Shown here piece by piece: positions 29,552-38,561 of a DNA stretch of 64,000 nt. The position numbers were made by a program, and so were the translations under genes. Position 1 is the stretch's first letter. The number at the start of each line of letters is the position of its first letter. The DNA lies in NCBI RefSeq assembly GCF_002632875.1, contig NZ_NJCX01000021.1, positions 24,667 to 88,666 on the forward strand. Direction: 5' to 3'. The notes beneath the pieces were generated by a model. It made no database searches and was not told the origin of the DNA. It was given only the letters and a program-made list of their open reading frames with translations. This stretch comes from Xenorhabdus kozodoii. GTDB lineage: Bacteria; Pseudomonadota; Gammaproteobacteria; Enterobacterales; Enterobacteriaceae.

Positions 29552-30280
29552 TTACGACACTAAAACTCGTTGATCCAGCATAGATTCATAAGTTTTAACG
29601 GCTTTTCCACTGGCTAAAGTGATAATGCTATCTGCATGTTGCCTCAAGCGTCTGTCTTGGGAAGCAATGACAACCGTACCTTTCTGCTCATGGGCAATAA
29701 ATTTGAAGATATTAATGAACGTCTGAAATGCCTGATGATCTAAATTGCGTGTTGGATCATCTGCAAATAAATATTCAGGCCTTTTGGCGATGGCTTTTGC
29801 CATTGCAGCCAGTTGCTTCTCGTTTTCAGACAGTTCTCCTGGATAGTAACGGCTTTTATCGCCTAATTTCACGATATCCAATGATTTTTGCGCGATCCTT
29901 TCTGCTTGTTGGCGAGAAAGAGATAATCCATAAGACGTTGATAATAACAAGTTATCTAATAGTGTGAGTTCACTAAATAAGTTGAAATCCTGGAAAATAA
30001 ACCCACTATTTTCATGATGAAACTTTCCTAATTCTACATCATTCATTAATTTCAACTTGTTATTATTAATTAATACATCTCCTTGGTCTGGTTGTAACAT
30101 ACCCGATGCAATCGACAATACTGTACGGTTAGTCAATGCCTTCGGCCCTGTTATCAAAGTAATTTCACCTGGTATAATAGAAAATGTGATATCTGAAATC
30201 ATTTCATGATTAACTGTAACATCAGTTAAACCATATGAAATATTGATAACCTCAATCGATTTAAATTGATTCAAGTTCAT
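29552..30280 (-). CDS. Degenerate ABC transporter ATP-binding protein (LolD/DevA-like pseudoenzyme)
   Basis: 242 residues with the overall fold of LolD/MacB/DevA-type ATPases (ISDITFSIIPGEITLITG, FIFQDFNLFSELTLLDNLLL, ADDPTRNLD). The nucleotide-binding motifs are ruined. Walker A reads GPKALTNRT instead of GxSGxGKST, the signature LSGGQ is LSENEKQ, the Walker B glutamate is Asp (FADDPT), and the H-loop His is Gln (IASQDRRL). The reading frame is nevertheless intact, which suggests a retained non-catalytic role or recent decay. No permease or membrane-fusion partner is adjacent. It is an insertion between ettA and nadR, which are neighbours in E. coli, and stands next to a 675-base AT-rich gap. 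Confidence 0.8.
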   Translation of the reverse strand: MNLNQFKSIEVINISYGLTDVTVNHEMISDITFSIIPGEITLITGPKALTNRTVLSIASGMLQPDQGDVLINNNKLKLMNDVELGKFHHENSGFIFQDFNLFSELTLLDNLLLSTSYGLSLSRQQAERIAQKSLDIVKLGDKSRYYPGELSENEKQLAAMAKAIAKRPEYLFADDPTRNLDHQAFQTFINIFKFIAHEQKGTVVIASQDRRLRQHADSIITLASGKAVKTYESMLDQRVLVS

Positions 30281-30955
30281 ATTCTCAACACAATTAGGTT
30301 AAAAGATTAAAACTTTTTCCTTAACATATGCTGTCTAAGTCCATGAGTAAAAACACTGATATCTTTGTGTTATTGTACGAATGAAAATAGTCTATATGTG
30401 AAACATCCTCACCAAGTATATACTCATCTTATGTCAATTATTATTTACAACGACTATCTAATAAATGAGATGTTTCTTAATCTTGGAATAAAAAATCAAG
30501 AATATTAATAAATTACGTTTAAAACAACAGTTAAAAAAATAAAAATGGTATAAATTCTTCTATTTTTATTCCACTTTTATAATAAGGAAAAAGTCATTTG
30601 ATGTTTCATTAATATTTTAATGTTACTTTTCATTACCTCCGTTATTGATAAAAACACCCAGAATATTTGTGGGTTTATTAGTGGTTAATAAATTTTATAT
30701 AAATCAATCAATAGTCCCATTCATTAAATGACTTATTTCTCTGTAATTCAAGTCAAAACAGTAAAATTAAAGTATCAAAAAATATTATTATCACAATTTA
30801 TTTTATTACATTTGTTAAAATAACCAAAGTAAACATTTAACTCATTGTTAAAATGGGATAAATAAAAAATAACAAAGATTACACTGAATAATAAATTACT
30901 ATCAATTAATTGTGATAATAATATAAGTGTAATCTATTTTATAGATAAAAATGAG
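30281..30955. other. AT-rich gene-free region upstream of the degenerate ABC gene
   Basis: 675 bases, very A/T-rich, with no gene or repeat recognised. Such composition next to an accessory gene is typical of horizontally acquired, H-NS-silenced DNA (inference). Confidence 0.45.
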
Positions 30956-32182
30956 TTATTCCATTAGCATATGTTGAACCAGTTCAACGCAACGTAGAAA
31001 ACGTTGATCATAATCCGGTGAGTCAACACAGACGTATTCGATATTATTTTTCTTCAACAAATTTTCAAGCAAATGTTGAAATTCTTTGCGATCTTTTTCA
31101 CTGCCCAGACTTCTCAAACCATCGGCAACCCACGGTGTGTTGTTTTCTAAAAGAATAACTAAATCAAAGCGATACTCATCAATCATTGCCTGGACAAAAG
31201 GATGCTCTTTTCCTTCGTAGCGTTTGCAAAATGCCTGGGTTGTCACAAAATCTGTATCGACAAAGGCCACTTTATTGGCATATTTAACTGCAAAATCAAT
31301 ATATTGTGCATGACCTAAAGCGATTTTATCGTAATCTGAATATTGCAAAGCCATTTCATCGCCTCCCAGATGGGAAAATACATACTCACGCCCATATTCC
31401 CAGACGCTAGTCGTATTAAACATGTTGGCCAGTTTATTCACTAATGTCGATTTTCCGCTCGATTCCCCACCCAGAATGGCGACAGTACGCACAAAGAAGG
31501 GCTTCACTTCTGTAGGGATATATTCCCAATAATGGAAAGGCGCCTGACGGATTTGGCTACCACTAATATTCATAAATGAGCGTTGCGGGTCGATAAGCAC
31601 AGTTTCAATGTCGAAATATTCTTTATACCGAGGTGCATCCTGTGTTTCGCTGGAGTAGATATATTTAGGGTTAATGTTTTTTGCTGCCAGAAACGACTTA
31701 ACGCCTTGACTCCATGTTTCCCAGCCATTGGGGTAAGGCTCCATCCCATGTTCATCAAATGCATGAATATGAATATTTTTCTGATACTTGAATGTTTGCA
31801 ATAACCATCTCAGGCGATCACTGACCGTCGGTTGTTGGGACATCGAACTGTTGATAAATAACTCGCGATCACGCACTTCGTCATAACAAAGAATAACATG
31901 TAACTCATCAACTTGGCTGGATGCTCGTTGAATCAAATAAATGTGCCCGGTATGTAATGGGTAAAATTTACCAAACACAATACCGACAGTTTTCTTTTCC
32001 ATGGGATAGGCTAATCCTAGATATTGATGAAGAGAGGCCAGTTTCTGTGCACTGGGGCTTTTTATTTTGTCATTAATAAGTTGGCTTAGATAGCCTTTTG
32101 TCATTCCGCTGGCATCGGCAACCTGTTGTAACGTGTAACCAGCTTGTTTGATCGCTTCTTTCAAATAGTCAAATTGAGCCAT
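30956..32182 (-). CDS. nadR: Trifunctional NAD biosynthesis protein NadR
   Basis: 408 residues (E. coli 410). An XRE-type helix-turn-helix at 1-50 (YTLQQVADASGMTKGYLSQLINDK) is followed by the NMN adenylyltransferase domain (FGKFYPLHTGHIYLIQRA) and the ribosylnicotinamide kinase domain with Walker A GGESSGKSTL. It salvages nicotinamide riboside and, when NAD or ATP is high, represses NAD synthesis genes. GGAGG lies before the ATG. A perfect NadR operator lies 14 bases upstream, implying autorepression. In E. coli nadR follows radA closely in the serB-radA-nadR operon; here 755 bases with a repeat intervene. Confidence 0.96.
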   Translation of the reverse strand: MAQFDYLKEAIKQAGYTLQQVADASGMTKGYLSQLINDKIKSPSAQKLASLHQYLGLAYPMEKKTVGIVFGKFYPLHTGHIYLIQRASSQVDELHVILCYDEVRDRELFINSSMSQQPTVSDRLRWLLQTFKYQKNIHIHAFDEHGMEPYPNGWETWSQGVKSFLAAKNINPKYIYSSETQDAPRYKEYFDIETVLIDPQRSFMNISGSQIRQAPFHYWEYIPTEVKPFFVRTVAILGGESSGKSTLVNKLANMFNTTSVWEYGREYVFSHLGGDEMALQYSDYDKIALGHAQYIDFAVKYANKVAFVDTDFVTTQAFCKRYEGKEHPFVQAMIDEYRFDLVILLENNTPWVADGLRSLGSEKDRKEFQHLLENLLKKNNIEYVCVDSPDYDQRFLRCVELVQHMLME

Positions 32183-32195
32183 AAAACCTCCGTGA

Positions 32196-32213
32196 TGTTT
32201 AGTATACTAAACA
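32196..32213 (-). promoter_or_regulatory. NadR operator in front of nadR
   Basis: TGTTTAGTATACTAAACA is a perfect 18-bp palindrome and an exact match to the NadR box pattern TGTTTA-N6-TAAACA known upstream of nadB, nadA and pncB. Its position 14 bases before the nadR start indicates autoregulation. Confidence 0.88.
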
Positions 32214-32804
32214 AAATAGCATGTCAGTCGTGAAAGGTAAAAACAAAATTGGCTGTTTATTGCTTCTTTGGGATTAAATACTGTTATTCTGATTGCCATA
32301 AGCATTTCACATTGGATAATCGGCTATCTTCATAAAATAAAATAGCCAAATGTTAAACTGGCAGTTAAATAATAAAAATAAGCGATAACAGCATGGGCTG
32401 AATTTTTATAGAGCAGGTTGCTGAATTTTATTCGTTATATAAATATCTACATAACCATTTGTGCTGTAAATTTAACCAATATTAGATCGCCAATCAAGAA
32501 CGGCGTGTAGTAAGCATAGGAAAAACTTAAATAATATAGCGATTAACTAATTGAGTTTTTATTTAAATAGAATGAATAAAAATAGTTCTCCAAGCTTCAT
32601 TGGATTATTTACCTTAATTCAGAAAAATCTGAAAATTTCTTCTGGCATGTGAAACTTAAACAGATAAAAGGAGGTTATTGATTCTATTATCTGCCTCATT
32701 TGAAATGTGATAGTCGGCAGAAAATATTGTGACTAAATTAAGAAAAATACCTAGATTGTTGTCTAATAGATTTCAAGCAGTAACTTGAAATCTATTGGCT
32801 ATTA

Positions 32805-32910
32805 TATACCTGTCGTCTTTCAAGATGCGTCTGATATTTCCCCGCAGCGCGGGGAGATATCAACACTCACATGGGTTTTGCAAGCGGCAACTTGACGTTG
32901 AGTTGGTATA
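32805..32910 (+). repeat. 107-bp hairpin repeat, copy 4
   Basis: Starts TATACCTGTCGTCTTTCAAG and ends GGCAACTTGACGTTGAGTTGGTATA. The core is slightly imperfect (CCCCGCAGCGCGGGGAGATATC), so this copy is more diverged than the others. Confidence 0.8.
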
Positions 32911-32937
32911 GATCTAAAAGAAATAAAAGCTCGTTTC

Positions 32938-34320
32938 TTAATCCAGATCATCCAGAACAGATAACGCATCGGCTAGCTTCTTGACCCCAAATACTTTCAT
33001 ATCCGGCAGTGATTTTTTCGGCATGTTAGCATGAGGCACAATGGCGCGTTTAAAACCGTGTTTGGCGGCTTCTGAAATGCGCTCTTGTCCACTGGGAACC
33101 GGACGAATTTCTCCTGCCAATCCCACTTCGCCAAATACCACCAGATCACGGGGTAGAGGTCGATCACGGAAACTGGAAACTAAAGAGAGCAACAACGCCA
33201 GATCCGCACTCGTTTCCGTTACTTTTACCCCACCGACAACGTTCACAAACACATCTTGGTCAGCCATTTGCAAACCGCCATGTCGGTGCAGGACGGCAAG
33301 TAAAATAGCCAGCCGATTTTGCTCAAGCCCTACTGCCACACGGCGCGGGTTTGCCATCATGGAGTGATCGACTAATGCCTGAATTTCAACGAGCAAAGGG
33401 CGCGTGCCTTCCCAGACAATCATAACCGAACTGCCTGAGGTGATTTCATCGCCACGGCTCAAGAAAATAGCGGAGGGATTACTTATTTCCCGTAATCCCT
33501 GCTCGGTCATGGCGAACACGCCCAGTTCATTCACCGCACCGAAGCGGTTTTTATGGCTGCGCAGGGTACGGAAACGGGAATCCGTTTCACCGTCCAACAT
33601 GACGGAACAGTCTATACAGTGTTCGAGTACCTTGGGACCCGCCAACGTGCCATCTTTTGTGACATGCCCAACCATGATAATGGCAACGCCACGAGTTTTA
33701 GCAAACCGCGTCAGGTAGGCTGCGGTTTCCCTTACCTGTGCAACACTGCCTGGTGATGATTGAATATCGGCGATATGCATGACCTGAATTGAATCAATCA
33801 CCATGAGTTTGGGTTGTTCTTGTTCTGCAATCAGGCAAACCTGTTCGATGCTGGTTTCCGATAGCATATTCAGTTGATCGGTCGGCAAACCCAGCCGATG
33901 TGCCCGCATCGCTACTTGCTGTAATGACTCTTCCCCTGTCACATACAGCGTTTTCATCTGAGTCGACAGTTGGCACATGGTTTGTAAAAGCAGGGTGCTT
34001 TTCCCCGCCCCAGGACTACCGCCAATCAAAATAGCACTACCGGGAACCACACCACCGCCAAGAACACGGTCAAATTCTTTAAATCCGGTTGAAAAACGGG
34101 GCAATTCTTCCAGACTGATATCAGAGAGTTTTTGTACTTTACTGACCCCGGTGTCTCCGGCATAGCCACTGAAACGCTCATTGCGGGATGATGAAGCTGT
34201 GGCTAAACGTATTTCCGTAATGGTATTCCATGCGTGGCACGCGGTACATTGCCCCTGCCAACGGGGAAAATCCGCGCCACATTCGTTACAGACAAATGCC
34301 CGCTTTGCTGCTTTTGCCAC
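32938..34320 (-). CDS. radA: DNA repair protein RadA
   Basis: 460 residues, as in E. coli. N-terminal zinc finger CNECGADFPRWQGQCTACHAW, RecA-like ATPase with Walker A GGSPGAGKSTLLL, the RadA-specific KNRFG motif in SHKNRFGAVNELG, and a C-terminal Lon-protease-like domain. It promotes branch migration in recombination. It follows serB on the same strand after 39 bases, so the two are cotranscribed. Confidence 0.97.
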   Translation of the reverse strand: MAKAAKRAFVCNECGADFPRWQGQCTACHAWNTITEIRLATASSSRNERFSGYAGDTGVSKVQKLSDISLEELPRFSTGFKEFDRVLGGGVVPGSAILIGGSPGAGKSTLLLQTMCQLSTQMKTLYVTGEESLQQVAMRAHRLGLPTDQLNMLSETSIEQVCLIAEQEQPKLMVIDSIQVMHIADIQSSPGSVAQVRETAAYLTRFAKTRGVAIIMVGHVTKDGTLAGPKVLEHCIDCSVMLDGETDSRFRTLRSHKNRFGAVNELGVFAMTEQGLREISNPSAIFLSRGDEITSGSSVMIVWEGTRPLLVEIQALVDHSMMANPRRVAVGLEQNRLAILLAVLHRHGGLQMADQDVFVNVVGGVKVTETSADLALLLSLVSSFRDRPLPRDLVVFGEVGLAGEIRPVPSGQERISEAAKHGFKRAIVPHANMPKKSLPDMKVFGVKKLADALSVLDDLD

Positions 34321-34359
34321 TTTGTGCTCCCTTAAGATAATGACGGTTGCCCGTTAGCA

Positions 34360-35337
34360 TTAACGTTCTTCGTGTTTTAAACCACCGCTTAAGACACACA
34401 GAACGCCCATTAAATCCGCATGACGGATAGCCACCTTGGCCTGGGCATACACTTTTGGCTTTGCATGATAGGCAATCCCTAGCCCTGCCTTGCGGATCAT
34501 TTTCAGATCATTGGCACCATCCCCAATGGCAACGGTTTGGCTCAGGGGAATATTCAGTGCTTTTGCCAACCTGATCAACGTGGTCGCCTTGTATTTTGCA
34601 TCGACAATCGGCCCTTTGACCTTACCGGTCAGCTTGCCCTCTTTTATCTCCAGTTGATTGGCGACGGCATCAAAAAGACGTAGCTGCTGGCGAAGGTTAT
34701 CGGCGAAGAACGTGAAACCACCGGAGGCAATCGCGACATGCCAATCCAATGATTGTAATTTACGAACAAGGCTGGTCAGCCCCGGCATAAGCGGAAGTGT
34801 TTCCATCACTTGCTGCAAGATGGCGGCATCGGCGCCCGCCAATTGAGCCACTCGTTCGCGCAGGCTTTCTGAAAAATCCAGCTCACCTTGCATCGCTCGC
34901 TCTGTGATTTCAGCCACTTTATCACCCACGCCGGCCAGGCGGGCAATTTCATCAATGCACTCAATCTGGATCGCGGTGGAATCCATATCCATCACCAATA
35001 AACCGGCTGAACGCAGGCGCGGAATTTGCCCTAATGGAACCACATCCAAACGGCACTCATCGGCCTGTCGTTTAATGCGAGGTGAAAGGCTACCGGCAAT
35101 ACGGACAACCTGATAATCATCGATCCGCCATGAAGAAACCACCACAATGGCTGTTCCCAATCGGTATTGAAACTCACTGATACGCTGTTTATCCAACCCA
35201 CGTCCATACAGCAACCAGCCACTATCTCCTGCCCTGTAATCCAGTGGCATCACTTCATCACCACTGAGGGAGAGGGGTAATCCAGGCCATTTATGGATCT
35301 CATCCGGTAAGTAGCGATAGGCCAGATTATTAGACAT
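34360..35337 (-). CDS. serB: Phosphoserine phosphatase
   Basis: 325 residues from MSNNLAYRYLPDEIHKWPGLP at 35337, with GGAG 9 bases upstream; longer in-frame starts are not conserved. The HAD motif DMDSTAIQ gives nucleophile Asp117 and Asp119. Motif II SGGFTFFAD and motif III IGDGANDLKMI are intact. It makes serine from phosphoserine in the last step of the pathway. It is divergent from ytjB (about 116 bases between starts) and upstream of radA, as in E. coli. Confidence 0.96.
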   Translation of the reverse strand: MSNNLAYRYLPDEIHKWPGLPLSLSGDEVMPLDYRAGDSGWLLYGRGLDKQRISEFQYRLGTAIVVVSSWRIDDYQVVRIAGSLSPRIKRQADECRLDVVPLGQIPRLRSAGLLVMDMDSTAIQIECIDEIARLAGVGDKVAEITERAMQGELDFSESLRERVAQLAGADAAILQQVMETLPLMPGLTSLVRKLQSLDWHVAIASGGFTFFADNLRQQLRLFDAVANQLEIKEGKLTGKVKGPIVDAKYKATTLIRLAKALNIPLSQTVAIGDGANDLKMIRKAGLGIAYHAKPKVYAQAKVAIRHADLMGVLCVLSGGLKHEER

Positions 35338-35453
35338 GAATATCGACTCCTGTAATTCCATATAAATTTGGTGCAGGTAAAAAATGCTTTTCAAACTATC
35401 CTATCATTACTGCATCTGGCAACATGTGCTTTCTGAGCATAGGATGAGTCACT

Positions 35454-36119
35454 ATGATAAAAACAAAGCTAAAAATTAGGCTACACAAGACGGCGATTAT
35501 ATTAATATGTATCGCATTGCTAGTATTGCTGATGCAGGGAGTTTCCTATTTCAGTCGCTCTCAGCAACAAGCTCACATGGACCAATTTGAAGATCTGGCG
35601 AAAACATTAGCAAACCAGGTTGCATTCAGCTTGTCTGATTATATGGAGAATGGTAGCAAAGATCTTAATAATAAAAAGATTGTCGCTAACTTAGATTACT
35701 TGACTAACAACAGCCGCATTTTGGATGCCAGCGTTTATCTGGAGAATGGGACACAGATAGCGCGAAGCGGTGAACAGATATCTGTTCGTGAACGATTAGC
35801 GCTGGAAGGCAAAAAATCCAGCAGTTACTTCAACCAACAGATCGTTGTGCCAATACCGGGGAAAAATCATCCAAAAGGCTTTCTTCGCCTGACACTGGAC
35901 ACGCATCGATTGTCAACCGAGGCCAAGCAGGTTGATAACACGACTAACTTACTTAGGATAATGATCCTGCTATCTTTGGCGATTGGATTTATTCTGGCTC
36001 ATAACTTACTGCAACTATCCCCTAGCCGTTGGCAACAATCTCCTTATCTGCTGACGGCGAATACTAAGCCTTCTGACGAAGTAGAAAATAAAGAGCAGGA
36101 TGATGCTTCCCAACGGTAA
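35454..36119 (+). CDS. ytjB: YtjB/Smp family membrane protein
   Basis: 221 residues. One transmembrane helix near 14-32 (TAIILICIALLVLLMQGVSYF) and another near 167-185 (MILLSLAIGFILAHNLL) flank a periplasmic domain. Its arrangement divergent from serB matches the conserved E. coli ytjB (smp) locus. Function is poorly known; AhpA-like or Smp-like membrane proteins have been linked to stress and sensing. The C-terminus is hydrophilic and acidic. Confidence 0.9.
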   Translation: MIKTKLKIRLHKTAIILICIALLVLLMQGVSYFSRSQQQAHMDQFEDLAKTLANQVAFSLSDYMENGSKDLNNKKIVANLDYLTNNSRILDASVYLENGTQIARSGEQISVRERLALEGKKSSSYFNQQIVVPIPGKNHPKGFLRLTLDTHRLSTEAKQVDNTTNLLRIMILLSLAIGFILAHNLLQLSPSRWQQSPYLLTANTKPSDEVENKEQDDASQR

Positions 36120-36126
36120 CGTTATG

Positions 36127-36444
36127 TTACCGTTGGTTGTTATGTAGATTACTTTCCTCATTATCAAGATGCTTTCCATAATAGCGTTTGAAACAAATGG
36201 AATAGAGCACTCCGTGTAGAAAAGCCATCATGACGGCGCCATAAAACACAACCGGATTATGGGAAATATCAATATGTACAATCGGAATATGGTTAAACCG
36301 AAAGATATACATATGAAAAGCCATTGCTGCGATTGCAAGCAAAATCCCGGCTGCATTGTGATGGATATGGTGTGACAGCAGAAACCATTTTAAGATGAAG
36401 AAAAAAGGTATAAGCATTAACAAAGAAATAACTATGTAAACCAT
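36127..36444 (-). CDS. Small integral membrane protein, function unknown
   Basis: 105 residues from ATG 36444, where AAGGAA is well spaced; in-frame ATGs at 36450 and further up are less so. Three predicted membrane segments: VYIVISLLMLIPFFFILKWF, AAGILLAIAAMAFHMYIF and PVVFYGAVMMAFLHGVLYSI. Seven His residues lie in or next to the membrane (SHHIHHN), which could bind a metal or haem (speculative). It ends 7 bases from the ytjB stop, convergent. I do not recognise the family. Confidence 0.75.
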   Translation of the reverse strand: MVYIVISLLMLIPFFFILKWFLLSHHIHHNAAGILLAIAAMAFHMYIFRFNHIPIVHIDISHNPVVFYGAVMMAFLHGVLYSICFKRYYGKHLDNEESNLHNNQR

Positions 36445-36746
36445 TATCATTTCCTTAAGTTTTTGTCTGGAAATTAATATCAATAGATAGATTTATCGCT
36501 ATCATAAACACGCAGGATTATCCCATTATCTGTTTAATATGCCTGTTATTTAGCGTTGTGAAGTAAGTCTATAACATGGTTTATATATAAATAGTAAACA
36601 TGGTTATTATTAATATTTTTGATTTTTATGATAAGTAATAGTGTTTTAAGAGAGGGACTACGGCCTGAACCCTATTGAAAAACAGAATTCAGGCTTGTTG
36701 GGATGAGTGAAGTGGGGAGATGAAACTGATGAGTGTGTTGTTTCAA
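36445..36746. other. Spacer, nothing clear
   Basis: 302 AT-rich bases between the small membrane protein and the dkgA-like gene. One weak hairpin (GCCTGAA ... TTCAGGC, 36671-36694) may end the dkgA-like transcript. No coding sequence was seen. Confidence 0.4.
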
Positions 36747-37577
36747 CTAGAATTGATTGTAAGTATCGGGATTTGGGCCTATTCGCTTCCCAATGTCTAA
36801 TTCAGCTATAGCGGTTAAGTCTTCTTTTTCCAGTCTGAAATCAAATACATCAAAATTTTCTTTAATGCGGGAAGGTGTAACAGATTTAGGGATGGCAATC
36901 ATGCCGCATTCAAGGTGCCAACGGATCACAATTTGCGCTGGCGTTTTACCATACTTAAGGGCTAACTGTTCAGCCAGTGGAGAATTAAAAACGTCTTTTC
37001 CGCCCCGTGATAACGGGCTCCAGGACTCGGTTGTAATATAATGGGTCGCATTCCATGAGTGGAGTTGCCGTTGTTGTAGCAAGGGATGCAGTTCAATTTG
37101 GTTGATGACGGGAACCACACCGGTTTCCTGGATCACTTTTTGTAAATGCTCAATATGAAAATTACAAACCCCAATACTGCGGGTCAAACCAGTTTCTTTC
37201 AGTTCAATCAATTGCTTCCAGGCATCAACATAATGATCCTGTTCCGGCACTGGCCACTGAATGAGATAGAGATCAACATAATCTAGCTGTAGCTTGTCCA
37301 GACTCTCTAGTAATGCTGCACGGGCGTCCTGGTGACGATCATTCCAAAGTTTGGTCGTGATGAAAATTTCTTCGCGTGGGATATCGGTTTCCTGTAACGC
37401 TTTCCCCACACCTTCTTCATTATGAAAAATGGCCGCGGTATCAATGGAGCGATAACCGACCTCTAATGCGGTATGGATAGACTTAACAACCTGTTCATTA
37501 CTCGCTTTCCAAACCCCAAGCCCCAATTGTGGCATGTGATTTCCATCAGCGAGTTTAATAATTGTCTGCTGACCCAT
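36747..37577 (-). CDS. dkgA: DkgA-like aldo/keto reductase with altered catalytic tetrad
   Basis: 276 residues, very similar to E. coli 2,5-diketo-D-gluconate reductase A (SIGVCNFHIEHLQKVIQETG, VINQIELHPLLQQRQLHSWN, IPKSVTPSRIKENFDVFDF). Of the AKR tetrad, Asp46 (SIDTAAI) and Lys76 (TTKLWND) are present. The catalytic Tyr is Phe51 (IDTAAIFHNEE) and the His is Gln107 (LYLIQWPVP); both were checked in the codons (TTT, CAG). NADPH-binding residues look intact. Reductase activity should be severely reduced or changed, so its role may differ from DkgA. It is linked to yghB-metC-exbBD as in E. coli. Confidence 0.9.
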   Translation of the reverse strand: MGQQTIIKLADGNHMPQLGLGVWKASNEQVVKSIHTALEVGYRSIDTAAIFHNEEGVGKALQETDIPREEIFITTKLWNDRHQDARAALLESLDKLQLDYVDLYLIQWPVPEQDHYVDAWKQLIELKETGLTRSIGVCNFHIEHLQKVIQETGVVPVINQIELHPLLQQRQLHSWNATHYITTESWSPLSRGGKDVFNSPLAEQLALKYGKTPAQIVIRWHLECGMIAIPKSVTPSRIKENFDVFDFRLEKEDLTAIAELDIGKRIGPNPDTYNQF

Positions 37578-37681
37578 TCTTACCTCCTTTAGGTTTGGAA
37601 TTTTTTGATCATCATTCTGAGGTACGCTAGCCCTAAAGTGCCATTCAGTACGATAGAAAAATCGTGGTTTTTGCGAGCGCG

Positions 37682-38353
37682 TTATTGGTTTTTCTTTGCT
37701 ACGCCTTTCTTATGACGCCAATACATCAGTAGGGAAGCGGACAAGCCACTGATCAACAGAATGACAGGTAAAATGACCAAAATATTCATAACCATATCTT
37801 GATGCGTTTTAACGAAGGGGATTTGGTTCAAAATATAGCCAAAACCCACGATGATAATGACCCATAAGAAGCCACTTAACCAGTTAAAAAATTGAAAGCG
37901 TTTACTATTTAGACCAGAAATCCCGGCAAATGTTGGTAGGAGAGTACGGACAAACGCTAAAAAGCGTCCGATAAGCAGGGCAGACAGACCGTGTTTAGAG
38001 AATAACATATTGGCACGTTGGCGATATTGTAGAGGAAGCTGGGCTAACCAGTTTTTGACCATACGGGTATGGCCGAGCCAGCGCCCCTGTAAATATCCCA
38101 GCCAACAACCCAGGCTTGCCGCTATGGTGAGCAGAATGACTGTGGGGATGAAACTCATGACACCTTTGGCAATTAAGGCACCGGAAAGCACGAGCAGAGT
38201 ATCACCGGGTAAAAAGGCGGCTGGCAGTAGTCCATTTTCCAACACGAGCGTGACAAAAAGGACGCCATAAATAACCCAGATGACATCTGGATTGGCAAGT
38301 TGGTTAAAATCGTGATGCCAGAGTGCATGCACAATATCGCTTAACGTTTCCAT
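37682..38353 (-). CDS. yghB: DedA family membrane protein YghB
   Basis: 223 residues, very similar to E. coli YghB. N-terminal [20 protein letters not shown] carries the conserved acidic residues. Then come [15 protein letters not shown], the DedA signature [20 protein letters not shown] and [10 protein letters not shown]. DedA proteins act as flippases or transporters of undecaprenyl phosphate and phospholipids and are needed for membrane homeostasis and division. It lies between the dkgA-like gene and metC, all on the same strand. Confidence 0.96.
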   Translation of the reverse strand: METLSDIVHALWHHDFNQLANPDVIWVIYGVLFVTLVLENGLLPAAFLPGDTLLVLSGALIAKGVMSFIPTVILLTIAASLGCWLGYLQGRWLGHTRMVKNWLAQLPLQYRQRANMLFSKHGLSALLIGRFLAFVRTLLPTFAGISGLNSKRFQFFNWLSGFLWVIIIVGFGYILNQIPFVKTHQDMVMNILVILPVILLISGLSASLLMYWRHKKGVAKKNQ

Positions 38354-38561
38354 TGATTATCCTGTGATTTTTGCGGGTAACATAATGAGCAAAATTAACA
38401 AACCGATTTACCCCAGTGTACCGCAAAATAATGGGATAGGGGGATTTGATTCAGCCTCAGGGAAGGTGTCAATTGGCGGGGAGGATGACACAGTGGCTAT
38501 CTACAATAACGCAATGCTATAAATGTACAGTAAAGAGACAGCCACGGTTTTAAAACAAGCG

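Larger units (their letters stand above)
32183..32937. other. Spacer between radA and nadR
   Basis: 755 bases. It contains the NadR operator at its left end and hairpin repeat copy 4 at 32805-32910, preceded by an isolated half-repeat near 32771 (TTTCAAGCAGTAACTTGAAA). No coding sequence was seen. Confidence 0.55.
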
